The notes under the pieces: model-generated
Told to the model about the DNA's origin: nothing
Databases searched by the model: none
Seen by the model: the letters and a program-made list of their open reading frames with translations, nothing else
Position numbers and translations under genes: made by a program
Source of the DNA: an uncultured Muribaculaceae bacterium
GTDB lineage: Bacteria; Bacteroidota; Bacteroidia; Bacteroidales; Muribaculaceae
Length of the DNA: 64,000 bases
Assembly: GCA_910578385.1 (NCBI GenBank)
Contig: CAJTQV010000003.1
Coordinates: 71,051 to 135,050, forward strand
Direction of reading: 5' to 3'
Shown: one piece after another, positions 51,637 to 61,400 of the stretch
Layout: every line of letters starts with the position of its first letter
Numbering within the stretch: the stretch's first letter is position 1

Positions 51637-52377
51637 TCATTCTTTGTCACCCTCTTCATCGGGCTTGTCAGCTGCTGCTCCGGATACCTTTTCCTGAGCG
51701 ATTTCGACTGTTTTGTCGGCGGCCTTCGGCTCGGTCAGGGCATTGGGCTTGGCAGCTTCGGCGCGTGCTTTCTCGGCATCGCGCAGGGCTTTCGCCTCAG
51801 CCTTGGCGTGGGCCTTGCGGATATTCTTCAGGCTCACGAATCCGTTGACTGCGTAGCAGAGGAGAAGTATACCCGACACGACGCATGCTGTCGCGCTGCT
51901 CCGGTCGATGTTGTCGAAGTCGTTGACCAGGGTTATGTCAACTATTCCGGCGCAGAGCACGGCGAAAGGTACGACAAACCACCAGCCCGAAACGCCCGAT
52001 GTCCTTGAGGTGCTTGCAATCCAGATAATCTGAGCGATGGCGGCGAGAATTAGCGAGACGCCAAGAGTCACGGCGAGAGTCGTGGTGAATGCCCGCGACA
52101 TGACAATCATCAGCACGCCCCAGAAGAGGGCGGCGATTGCCATCGCTGTCACATACCATGGACGCGTCTTGACCACGCCATATTTTGTGGCTTTCTTACG
52201 GAGTGAGAAAATGAAATTGATGATGCCGATCACGATGAACACGATACCTGAAGCCACGACAATGCTCCGCAGCGAGGTGGGGTCGGGGGTTGTGAGCGGT
52301 TCGCGGCTGAAAACCAGGAGCAGCACGCCGATTATCAGCGTGGCCGCGTATACTATTGAATAAGTAGCTTTCTTCAT
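51637..52377 (-). CDS. DUF308/HdeD-like membrane protein with charged C-terminal tail
   Basis: 246 residues. Six transmembrane helices in three hairpins cover residues 5-190, such as YSIVYAATLIIGVLLLVFS and ILAAIAQIIWIAS. The last 55 residues are cytoplasmic and rich in Ala, Lys, Glu and Asp (ALRDAEKARAEAAKPNALTEPK). The helix pattern resembles DUF308/HdeD acid-resistance-type proteins; the function is unknown. No clear promoter was found in 52378-52464. Confidence 0.7.
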   Translation of the reverse strand: MKKATYSIVYAATLIIGVLLLVFSREPLTTPDPTSLRSIVVASGIVFIVIGIINFIFSLRKKATKYGVVKTRPWYVTAMAIAALFWGVLMIVMSRAFTTTLAVTLGVSLILAAIAQIIWIASTSRTSGVSGWWFVVPFAVLCAGIVDITLVNDFDNIDRSSATACVVSGILLLCYAVNGFVSLKNIRKAHAKAEAKALRDAEKARAEAAKPNALTEPKAADKTVEIAQEKVSGAAADKPDEEGDKE

Positions 52378-52464
52378 GATTACATAAAGTTAAATATGGT
52401 TACGTAGTGTGTTTGAACTATAAACAACAAAACCGGATTTCAGGTTTGGATCAGGCATAAATGA

Positions 52465-52495
52465 AAGGCCGGGTCGCATGTGGCGATCCGGCCTT
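52465..52495 (-). terminator. Terminator of the exported two-gene operon
   Basis: AAGGCCGG and the following TCGC at 52465-52477 pair with 52483-52495 over 13 positions with one wobble, 40 nt past the stop of the upstream gene on the minus strand. Confidence 0.7.
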
Positions 52496-52534
52496 AGATC
52501 CGTGTTATAAATTTTTGCCCATAGGGCTAAGATG

Positions 52535-53839
52535 TCAATGTGTCAGCACGGGGCGAACTGCGGCGGGTGCGCTGAAAGCGCGGCGTGTGTTTTTCTGCAC
52601 GCGGGCGCGGACGGTGTCGCTCTTGCCGAACGACTTCGCCGGTGCGCCGCTCACAGCTGCCGGGGTGGTGTAGGGAAGCACGGTCACCTCTCCCCACTCT
52701 CCATCAGCATTCTTGCCGACAGCCATGGCATATACCTTTGTGTTGGGATTGATCTGGTAGTCGGTCTCTAAAGTTTCGTATTGGAACCAGTAGGCGGTAG
52801 GCTGTTCGGGATCGCTCTTGAGGTATGCGAAGATCTCATCTTTCTGTGATTCATACTGCTCCTCGGTGTAGACTCCGATGCGGTAGCACCACGTCTGGTC
52901 ATTGGGTGTGAAAGTGAAGAACTGCGACGGAAGTTTCTCATCACCCCAGTAGTTTAGAATGTAATCGCCGGGTGTGATTGTGATGACCGATGCGCCTGAG
53001 CCACCCTGCTTCTCGGTGTGGCAGTCCAGTATGTAGAGCGGTCCATACTGACCCAGGAGGTCGAGGGGCTGGATATACAGCTCATATTCCGTGTTGGGGT
53101 CGAGGTTGGAGAATGTATAGTTTTCGGTTGAGTCGCCCGGTCTCGGAATCTGTCCCCACATCTCGACCATCTGGCCGATGTTGGAGAATCCGAACATCGG
53201 AGCGAACATCTCGTACTGCTGCTGGAGTGTGCCCTTCTCGCCGATTATCGTGTAGAACTCGCTGACATCAGCGTTTGCTGAAATCTTGACAGTGATGTCG
53301 GTCTTGGTGCAGCTCACGAATTCCGCCGTGACGCGGGGGGCGCCTTCAAGTTCAGGGTCGGCTGTCTTGAAATATGCGGCGCGTACCGAGCAGTCCACGC
53401 CATAGCGGTCAGCTCCAACAGTAATTACCGCATATTCTGTTGCGGCCTCAAGGTCTTCGATTCCTGTCAGAGAGCCACCCGCGAAATCCTCGTAGTAGGT
53501 TTTGGCACCCATGGAGCGCATGTAGGTCGCTGCACCGGCGGGATTGGATTCCAGCTGATGCGCCATCACACCGGGAATGACATCGAACAGGTAGCTCTGG
53601 CAGTCGGCCGTGCGTGTCACATCTACTTTAAGTTCGGTCTCGGATGTGGAGAGTATCTTGACATCGGCGGCAACCTCGCCTTCTACAGTAGCGAATTCTA
53701 TGCGGTCCACTCGCTCGATCATGAATGCTCCCGACTGCGGTCCGTCGGCGGGATAGACAATCATTCGGTTGGGTTCGCCGGCCTGTGCGGTCATGGCACC
53801 CAGGGCGAGGGCTATGGTCAATATGTATTTGTGTTTCAT
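52535..53839 (-). CDS. Exported protein with fibronectin-like segments, unknown function
   Basis: 434 residues with a signal peptide (MTAQAG). The N-terminal part resembles the start of many Bacteroidales exported proteins (RMIVYPADGPQSGAFMIERVDRIEF). Beta-rich segments of fibronectin type III character follow (YTFSNLDPNTEYELYIQPLD; LETDYQINPNTKVYAMAVGK). The C-terminus is basic and Ala-rich. It overlaps the preceding gene by 4 nt and forms an operon with it. I do not recognise a specific function; surface adhesin or binding protein is possible. Confidence 0.7.
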   Translation of the reverse strand: MKHKYILTIALALGAMTAQAGEPNRMIVYPADGPQSGAFMIERVDRIEFATVEGEVAADVKILSTSETELKVDVTRTADCQSYLFDVIPGVMAHQLESNPAGAATYMRSMGAKTYYEDFAGGSLTGIEDLEAATEYAVITVGADRYGVDCSVRAAYFKTADPELEGAPRVTAEFVSCTKTDITVKISANADVSEFYTIIGEKGTLQQQYEMFAPMFGFSNIGQMVEMWGQIPRPGDSTENYTFSNLDPNTEYELYIQPLDLLGQYGPLYILDCHTEKQGGSGASVITITPGDYILNYWGDEKLPSQFFTFTPNDQTWCYRIGVYTEEQYESQKDEIFAYLKSDPEQPTAYWFQYETLETDYQINPNTKVYAMAVGKNADGEWGEVTVLPYTTPAAVSGAPAKSFGKSDTVRARVQKNTRRAFSAPAAVRPVLTH

Positions 53840-54318
53840 GATTTGATGAATTTGATTGTTTTACCTTCGATTGTGAATAGATAAGTTCCCGGTGTGAGAG
53901 CGGAGACATCGACCGGTTCGCCGTTCCAGCCCTTTGCCCTGATTACTGTCGCTCCGTCGAGCGAGTGGATTGCCATGTCGGCGGGTGCTTCGGGCATTCC
54001 CGTAAACTCCAGGCGGTCTTTAACCGGATTGCGCAGCAGGCGGAAACTGCCGGGTCCGTCAGTGACCAGACTTACTTCGGCACCGTCGGTCTTGAAGTGC
54101 AGCATGTCTCCCTCGGCAAGCGTGAATTTGCCCACGGAGCTGCCACCTTCCTTCACATCGAGTGTGCCGTCGGCGAACACCAGCACCGTGTTGTCAGTGA
54201 CCGTGTACTCCTTCGGGTCGGGAGATCCCGACACCGTCATCGTCACCTTGGCCGACAGCGACAACGGTACGGCTGCGAGACCGATGAGGATGGCTTTGGT
54301 TTTGTAGTTTTGTTTCAT
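53836..54318 (-). CDS. Small exported protein with type IX-secretion-like C-terminal domain
   Basis: 160 residues with a signal peptide (LSLSAKV). A short body (KVTMTVSGSPDPKEYTVTDNTVLVFADG, a negative-charge-rich segment) is followed by a C-terminal domain with NPVKDRLEFTG and IHSLDGATVIRAKG...LTPGTYLF, the pattern of type IX secretion sorting tails. It overlaps the next gene by 4 nt. The tail may export or anchor it, but no Por genes are in the window to confirm the system. Confidence 0.68.
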   Translation of the reverse strand: MKQNYKTKAILIGLAAVPLSLSAKVTMTVSGSPDPKEYTVTDNTVLVFADGTLDVKEGGSSVGKFTLAEGDMLHFKTDGAEVSLVTDGPGSFRLLRNPVKDRLEFTGMPEAPADMAIHSLDGATVIRAKGWNGEPVDVSALTPGTYLFTIEGKTIKFIKS

Positions 54319-54358
54319 TCGTGCTTATTATTTATAAAGTCATACATATTTTTGACAG

Positions 54359-54410
54359 CACGGGCAGTGCGTTGCACTTCTGTGATTGCGTAATCGCGCT
54401 GTCCGTGCAC
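54359..54410 (-). promoter_or_regulatory. Stem-loop at the 5' end of the exported-operon mRNA
   Basis: Bases 54359-54368 pair with 54401-54410 over 10 positions with one wobble. A small inner GATT/AATC hairpin is included. The structure lies immediately downstream of the -7 box at 54410-54417, so it would form the very 5' end of the transcript. A stabilising or regulatory leader is possible. Confidence 0.45.
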
Positions 54411-54440
54411 AAAGGTAAGAATAATTTCTGATACCGTAAA
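54410..54440 (-). promoter_or_regulatory. Promoter of the two-gene exported operon
   Basis: On the minus strand TACCTTTG (54410-54417) is a consensus -7 box; TTTA (54437-54440) at 19 nt is a weak -33 element. Confidence 0.45.
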
Positions 54441-54606
54441 ATATTGAATGCGCTTTAAAATGGACTGTTAAAAATAATTAATAATCTGAATATCAATCGA
54501 TTCTGAAAATACTAAATTTGTATGTCATTGATTTATAGTCGATTAATATTTTTATAAAAAATTTTAAAAATTTCTTGAAAAATTTTTTTATTTCAAAAAA
54601 TAGGTA

Positions 54607-54614
54607 TATCTTTG
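54607..54614 (+). promoter_or_regulatory. -7 promoter box for the exported Omp28-like gene
   Basis: TATCTTTG is a perfect -7 box; upstream is AT-rich without a clear -33 element. Transcription from about 54620 would give a 200-nt leader containing a 14-codon open frame (54651-54695) and a CCGG hairpin near 54737-54755. The remaining gap 54441-54600 is AT-rich and shows no gene. Confidence 0.45.
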
Positions 54615-54823
54615 CGGTGTGACAATGCGACATGCTTCAACAGGTGAATAATGGCAGTGTTATTTGTTAAATTTTATCTGTACTCGGAGTGTTAGGGCAA
54701 CGATTGACAATTTGACATTCATATGCATTGCGGGCCGGATGGCAGCCGGTTTCCCGTATTATACTCGAGATTGAAGTATATCAGACTGACTCATAGCAAC
54801 AACTTAATTATAAATTAGACTGT

Positions 54824-56725
54824 ATGAAGAAATTTTTACGTGGATGCAGTAATGACACCGAGATTCAACCATGGCGTAGCTTTGCCTGGTGTCTTATGTT
54901 TTTTGTCATGGCCATAGGAATGGTTTTCCCGGCCTCGGCCTCGGAGCTTGTCTGGGGCAATTGCGATGATGGTCCGATTGCTTCGGTCGGTGCGAATACC
55001 GCCGGATGTAACTACAGCGCGGCCATTGAGATTCCCGCCACGGTGGCTTCATCGATGGTCGGGAGCAAGGTCACGAAGGTAAGCGTGGGTTTCTCGCAGG
55101 GTGGCAACAAGATTGCCTATGTATATCTCACTTATGATTTGCAGGGAGAGCCTTTCTACGAGGAGGAAGTGCGTGTCAAGGTCAACCGTTTCAATGATTT
55201 CGAGCTTGCCACCCCATATGTGATAGAGGGGAAAGCTTTCTATGTCGGCTACCGTTACCGCGCCAACACTTCGTCAAACAATCCGCTCGGATTTGATGGT
55301 AAGGATAATCAGGGTTCACCTCTTTTCTCGCATGTCGGACTCTGGCTCGACGGCAATGAACCTGAATGGGGTACATTCGGCCAGTTCGGGAATCTAATGC
55401 TCCGCGCTGTGATAGAGGGTGATAACCTGCCGGCAGAGGCCCTGTTGCCCGGTGCCGTCGAGCTTCCGAAGAGTTCCGGCATATCTGAGCCTTTCAAATT
55501 TAAATTCAATTTCCGCAATCTCGCCGTGGAGCCTGTCAGCTCCATGAAAGTTTGCGTGAATGTGGGTGGAACCGAGACAACCCGTACGGTCACACTCGCC
55601 GCGCCGGTAGAGTCTGGTGCGTTGGGCGAAGTGGAGCTTGAGGGTGTGTCGGGTACGGAAAACATGGAGACCGAGGTATCGGTTTCCGTGCCCGAGGTCA
55701 ACGGGGTCGCCAATCCTTTTGCCGACCAGACTTGCGGCGGTGTGCTCGCAATCTCCGATTACATCTTCCCGCGTGTGGTGGTGATTGAGAAGCTGACAGG
55801 CGTGGGCTGCGGATGGTGTCCGCGCGGTATCGTATCGTTTGAGAGACTTGAGGAGAAATACCCCGACACATTCCTCGGTATAGAGGTTCACAACTACAGC
55901 TCAACTCATCCGCTCTCATGTGCTTCATATACCCAGTGGGAAGCGGCATATGTCGGAGGCAACGGTGCGCCGGCGGGAGTGATGAACCGCAACAAAAATA
56001 TTGGCGTGCTCTCCCTTCTGCCCGATGCGACTGAGGTGAAGTTCCTGGAGGAGTCGGGCATGGTCAATGTCAGGTTCGAGACCGAGGCCCATTACCCCAA
56101 CGAGTCTCATAATGTGATACAGACCACCACCCGCGCCGCGTTCGGAATGCCCGACCCCGATGCCGATTATGCCATATCGCTCGTGGTGACCGAGGATGAA
56201 CTTGGCCCCTACCGCCAGATGAACAATTATGCAAACGGTTCGGAGTCTATGGGTGGTTTCGAGAACCTTCCGAGTTCTACGGAGCTGATGTACAGCCATG
56301 TGGCGCGTGAGATATTCGACTGGAAGGGTGCCGACAACAGTGTGCCGTCATCAATCGGCGAGCGCGAGACAGTTGTCTATAAGCGCGAGCTTCCGCTCCC
56401 GGCATCGGTCAAGAACACCAATCACCTCAATGTTCACGCTCTGCTCATAGACCGCAACACGGGTGAGATTGTGACCGCAGCTTCTTCAAAGGTGAGTGAC
56501 TGGACCGGTGTGTCGGGTTCATTGGCCGACGATGTCCGTCCGGTTGTAAAAGTGGCGGCAGGTGCGATAACCGTGACCGGTGCCGACAATGTGACGGTAT
56601 ATTCTGTAGATGGCCGCATGGTGGCAGCTTTCACCGACGGTGAGTGCGCCGTAGCCCCCGGTGTATATGTGGTCTGTGCCGAATCGGCCGGCAAGACATC
56701 TGTCAGCAAAGTGGCAGTGCGTTAA
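54824..56725 (+). CDS. Exported Omp28-like protein with thioredoxin-like CGWC site and sorting tail
   Basis: 633 residues. After a long N-terminus and signal helix (CLMFFVMAIGMVFPASASE) come: a beta-rich module at about residues 60-200 that recurs in two neighbouring proteins; a CARDB-like segment at about 205-295; an Omp28-related domain at about 320-560 with the redox-type motif GCGWCPRG (C328, C331); and a C-terminal type IX-secretion-like tail (VTVYSVDGRMVAAF...GVYVV). The CGWC pair suggests a thioredoxin-like fold. The ligand is unknown. A hairpin (56761-56787) follows. Confidence 0.78.
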   Translation: MKKFLRGCSNDTEIQPWRSFAWCLMFFVMAIGMVFPASASELVWGNCDDGPIASVGANTAGCNYSAAIEIPATVASSMVGSKVTKVSVGFSQGGNKIAYVYLTYDLQGEPFYEEEVRVKVNRFNDFELATPYVIEGKAFYVGYRYRANTSSNNPLGFDGKDNQGSPLFSHVGLWLDGNEPEWGTFGQFGNLMLRAVIEGDNLPAEALLPGAVELPKSSGISEPFKFKFNFRNLAVEPVSSMKVCVNVGGTETTRTVTLAAPVESGALGEVELEGVSGTENMETEVSVSVPEVNGVANPFADQTCGGVLAISDYIFPRVVVIEKLTGVGCGWCPRGIVSFERLEEKYPDTFLGIEVHNYSSTHPLSCASYTQWEAAYVGGNGAPAGVMNRNKNIGVLSLLPDATEVKFLEESGMVNVRFETEAHYPNESHNVIQTTTRAAFGMPDPDADYAISLVVTEDELGPYRQMNNYANGSESMGGFENLPSSTELMYSHVAREIFDWKGADNSVPSSIGERETVVYKRELPLPASVKNTNHLNVHALLIDRNTGEIVTAASSKVSDWTGVSGSLADDVRPVVKVAAGAITVTGADNVTVYSVDGRMVAAFTDGECAVAPGVYVVCAESAGKTSVSKVAVR

Positions 56726-56760
56726 TTCCCGATGCGTTAATCTGAAAATCGACTGACTGT

Positions 56761-56787
56761 CCGGGCGGCAGGTTCATTGCCGCCCGG
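56761..56787 (+). terminator. Hairpin after the Omp28-like gene
   Basis: CCGGGCGGCA (56761-56770) pairs perfectly with 56778-56787 around a 7-nt loop. No T run follows, so it may act as an mRNA boundary between cotranscribed genes. Confidence 0.65.
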
Positions 56788-56823
56788 GGTCAGTATCATA
56801 CAAGACAACACATACAATTACAA

Positions 56824-58368
56824 ATGAAAAATTTTACAAAGATTCTGATGCTGGCGGCAGCATCGGTCGGTGTGTCGTTAGGTGCATCGGCCGACGATGA
56901 GACCTGGACCTCCATCGGTTCCGGCTCATACCGCGACAATTTCGTGCATACCTATTACTTCATCGAGAATTATCCGGAAGTGGAGGTGGAGATTCAGGAG
57001 AGCGAGCAGACTCCGGGACGTTACCGCGTGGTGAATCCCTATGTCAACTATCCCGATGCCATCGGCGGCGGAGTGCTTGAAGGTGACCATTATATCGTGA
57101 TCGATGCCTCGGATCCCGACCATGTCTATATCGAGGAGTCGAATACCGGCTACATCATCGGACGCGGGCAGGAGCTTGCCATCTGGTCGAAGGCCGATGA
57201 CTATTACAATAACAAATATGGAAACTGGGAGCAGGCCGAGAAAGACAACATCTGCGGCACACTCCGTGACGGCCATATAACTTTCCCTAAGATGTCGTTG
57301 CTGACATATCTCCGCGAGTATGAAGAGCCGGATTATGAGGACAAGATCTATATGTCGAGCAATCCTGCGGGAATGTTCCGCGTGAAACTTCCGGGTGCTC
57401 CCGACCTTGACGTGTCGCTTGAGTGCGTCGGCGTGGATGAACCGCATGAGAATGTGATTTACTCTGTCACCTTGGGTGAGTCGCTCGAGAAAGCTCTTCT
57501 GGCTGTGGCCGATGGCCAATGGTCGGAGTCTGTGGCGGCCGGTATCAAGGATGGCAGCGTGAAGTCTGTCGAGATTGACAAGTCAGGCCAGGTGAAATTC
57601 CCTTACACCGGCGACGGCATACGCACACTTTATGTTGTGACATACTATGACGGTAAGCCGAATGCTGATGAGTATCTGACTCATGAGATAAATGTTGACG
57701 AGAGTGAATGGCGCAAATGCGGCACAGCCACCTTCTTCGAGGGCATTTTCTCTTCCAACGAGGTGACGGCATGGGGATTCGATATCGATCCGGTCGAGAT
57801 TACAGTCGAGGTCCAGGAAAGCACTGCTGAGCCCGGACGTATCCGTCTTGTCAATGCCTATGGCCCCGGCTATCGTTATTGCGGAGCCGATAACTGGGAC
57901 AGCTCAAGCAACCATTACATCATCATCAACGGTACTGATCCGGATCGGGTGTACATAGAGTATTGTGAGTCAATCGGTCTGGACTACGGATATGGCGTGT
58001 GCGAAGTATGGTCGCGTGCAGGAAGAAGTATCGAGAATGGAGAGCCTATGGAGAAAATCGATGCTGACGGCACTTTCGGCAAGTACAGCGACAACACATT
58101 CACATTCCCGAGGGAGTCTTTGATGGTAAGATTCATTAATGTACGTCCCGACACATGGTACTGGGCAAACCTTGACGGTCGTACCACACTCAAGCTCGCG
58201 CCCGGTCAGATACAGGGTGGCACAGGTGTCGGCACAGTGGCAGCCGATGTTCAGGGCGAAAGACGCATCTTCTCGCTCGACGGCACCGAGGTGATGACCG
58301 ACAGCCCCGCTCCCGGCATATACGTGGTGGTTGAGAATGGCCGCAGCCGCAAGGTTGTAGTCAGATAA
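56824..58368 (+). CDS. Exported protein with two internal repeats and C-terminal sorting-like tail
   Basis: 514 residues with a signal peptide (SLGASAD). Residues about 22-120 and about 295-395 are clearly homologous to each other: each has a W(T/R) start, a VE.EVQES...PGR.R(V/L)VN(P/A)Y segment, an HY.I(I)I(D/N)..DPD.VYIE segment and an (A/V)W(S) end. An unrelated beta segment lies between. The C-terminus RRIFSLDGTEV...PGIYVVVENGRSRKVVVR is a short type IX-like tail. I do not recognise the repeat; it looks like an uncharacterised surface domain. Confidence 0.75.
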   Translation: MKNFTKILMLAAASVGVSLGASADDETWTSIGSGSYRDNFVHTYYFIENYPEVEVEIQESEQTPGRYRVVNPYVNYPDAIGGGVLEGDHYIVIDASDPDHVYIEESNTGYIIGRGQELAIWSKADDYYNNKYGNWEQAEKDNICGTLRDGHITFPKMSLLTYLREYEEPDYEDKIYMSSNPAGMFRVKLPGAPDLDVSLECVGVDEPHENVIYSVTLGESLEKALLAVADGQWSESVAAGIKDGSVKSVEIDKSGQVKFPYTGDGIRTLYVVTYYDGKPNADEYLTHEINVDESEWRKCGTATFFEGIFSSNEVTAWGFDIDPVEITVEVQESTAEPGRIRLVNAYGPGYRYCGADNWDSSSNHYIIINGTDPDRVYIEYCESIGLDYGYGVCEVWSRAGRSIENGEPMEKIDADGTFGKYSDNTFTFPRESLMVRFINVRPDTWYWANLDGRTTLKLAPGQIQGGTGVGTVAADVQGERRIFSLDGTEVMTDSPAPGIYVVVENGRSRKVVVR

Positions 58369-58419
58369 CCGGCCGGCATATCCAATCAGGCAAACAACAA
58401 ACAACAAATAACTTATAAC

Positions 58420-61400
58420 ATGAAAAAAGACTTTTCCAAACTTTTCCTGCCGCTCGGTCTGGCGGCGGTGGCGTTGACAGCGTCTGGTGTCGATGTCAAG
58501 CATTTCCCGGGTCTTAGACCTCCGGGAGATAGAGAGGAGCAGGCTTCGGACCCGATGCGGGCGCCGCTCAACACATTCCGCGGAATGGGCACGCAGATAT
58601 TCGGAGTCACGATGTATGACTACAACAACTACTCGAACTTCCTGAATTTCTGGTCAGAAGCTCCTTCAAGACTCAACAAGCTGGAGCCGGTCTACACCGT
58701 AGGCGACACCAAGGAGGAGGAATACCCCTATCTCTATGAGATGAATGCCGGAGCATGGGCGGGCGATGCCTATTACGGTTTCCGAGTGAACCGCTATTCG
58801 ATGGGTATAACCAAGGTGAACGGCTGGATTAAGGTCGATACGGAGACCGGTAAGTGGCAGACTCTCAAACCTCTGCTTGACACCCCCGATGCCAGTGCCT
58901 GGAACTATATCTACGACATGGCATGGAATCCGGTTGACGACAAGCTCTATGCTCTCGCCGAGAATACAGACGGCACTGTCACTTCGCTTGTCGGCGTGCT
59001 CGACAGGGCTACAGGTGACTGGAAAGAGACGGTGACCGCTCTTCCGGAGTACTATTTCGCCATGGCTTTTGACTATGACGGCAAAGTCTATGCAATCAGA
59101 TGGGACTACGACAACGACTTCTATGTGGTCGGTACAGTGCTCGATGTCTATGATGAGGATTGGGAGCTTGAGACCTCTACTCCCATCCGCGTTGATGGCC
59201 GCGACTTCAAGAGCTACTATCAGCATGGCCTTATCTTCGACTATTCGACCGGCGACCTCTGGTGGACAGCTACCAACATGGAGGGTAACCAGTATCTCGT
59301 CAATATCGATCCCGGTACAGGCAAGACTGTCAACAAGGGAACTATCGGTTTAAACGAGACAATCATCGGTCTGCACATACCTTATGTCACAGCCGACGCA
59401 CGCACGGCTCCTGCCCGTGTGGAGAACCTGAACTACAGCGTTGACCACAATGGCGAGAACAAGGTTACTCTCACATGGACCAACCCCTCGAAGCAGTGGA
59501 ACCGCTTCACGCTCAAGAATCTCGCGGAAGTGCGCGTGTACCGTGATTCTTATGATGGTGAACCTGTGGCGATTCTGCCTGCCGACGCTTCGCAGATCGG
59601 CAAGGAAATGACATGGACAGATGAAAATGCCACCCGCGGCAAGCATACATATTATGTGACGGCTTGCGCTGAGGCCGGAGTGAAAGGTATCGTTGACAGC
59701 ATCGATGCATTTGCCGGCCGCGACCTTCCGGGTGTGGTACGCAACCTGACCGCCTCGACAACCGACGGCAAGAGCATTCACCTTACATGGGATGCGCCTG
59801 CGGTCGGTGACAGCGACGGCTGGTTCGACAGCTCCGCCCTGACATATAAGGTTACACGTATGCCCGACGGCAAGGATCTCGGAACAACTTCTGCAACCAG
59901 CTTGGACGACAGAGATATACCCGAGGCTCATGCATACTGCTATCTCGTGAGCGCTGTCAATTCCGACGGTACCGGCGAAGCTGTGCAGTCTAACGCTGTG
60001 ATTGCAGGTGAGTGCGTGCTCGTTCCGTTCAAGACTGCGTTCGAGACCAAGATTGATGCCGACCGCTTCACAAGCATTGACAACAACATGGATGGCCGCA
60101 CGTTCGATTATGATATCAACCTGAACCTACTGCGCAACACTATCCATATGGATGTCAGCAGCTATGGCAACGATGATTATCTCGTATCTCCGCCGCTGTC
60201 GCTTGAGAAGGGCAAGACTTACAAGGTGGTTTATCAGTTCGGTTTCGGTGCTTCCGCGTCGAGCGACGATATTCTTACACACCATTTCCGTTTCACCGGT
60301 GGCAACGCCGCAACAGCCGAGGGGCAGTCTGATGTTCTGGGAGATCTTCCGGCTTTCGAGACTCTTGGTCTGAGCGGCAGCTATGAGATTGTGAACTATT
60401 TCACAGCCAAGGAGACCGGTGAGTATTATGTAGGTTTCAATGTACTTACTGTTCCTGAGACAATAATGTGGTACTATATCGAGGGCTTCGAGATTTCTGA
60501 GGCTCCCGATGACGACCTCGCAGCCGAGGCGCTTGACACTTACCGTTATGTCAGCACGATTGCCGACAACAAGTTCAATGTGACTGTCTACAACAACGGT
60601 AACAATCCTCAGTCTGATTACAAGGTGCAGGTTGTTTCGACTACCTCTGCCGGTGCCCGTCAGGTTGTGGCCGAGACAACAGATGTTCCGGCTCTCCAGG
60701 CGCATGAGCGTGCTACCGTTTCGCTCGCCGGCCACGGTACGGTTCTTGGAAATATCAACTACTCAGCCGTAGTGGTTCTCGCCAACGATGGAAACGCGTC
60801 GAACGACGAGTCTCCCGCGGTCGAAGTGGTCGCCGAGGAAACAGATCCTTTCAACGTCACTGTTACCAATGGCCGCGAGGATCTCAGCACCCGCAACCCG
60901 ATGTGCCATAACTATGCATGTTCAGGTGTGCAGACCATCTATACTCCGAAGATGACCGGAGTGCAAGCAGCTGACGGCTCAAAAGTTACTGTTACCCGTC
61001 TGGCATGGGAGTACGAGGGTAAGGACAGCTTTAACGGCACCAATGTCAAGGTTTGGCTCTCGACAACCGACAAGGAGGGATACGGCGAGGGTGATTCATT
61101 CATCGCGGTTTCCGGTGAACCTTACTATGACGGTACGGTACGTGTGGAGAAGGGCCAGAACAAGTACATGGTTCTCGACCTTGATGAGCCTTTCACTTTC
61201 AACCCGGCGCAGAACCTGGTTGTCACAGTAGCCAAGTCTGAATATAACCATGCTGATTGGCTGACAATATTCCGCGTGTTCGACAATGACTGGTATCTCG
61301 ACAAGTTCCACAGCATTTTCAGCGGTGGTACAGAGGAGTTTGATGCTACTGCAGCCAATACCGGAATGTGTTACCCCGAGGCTGCCGTGCTCCACATGGC

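Noticed and set aside
54651..54695. Fourteen-codon leader peptide before the Omp28-like gene
   Set aside because: It is short, lacks codon runs typical of attenuators, and nothing shows that it is translated.
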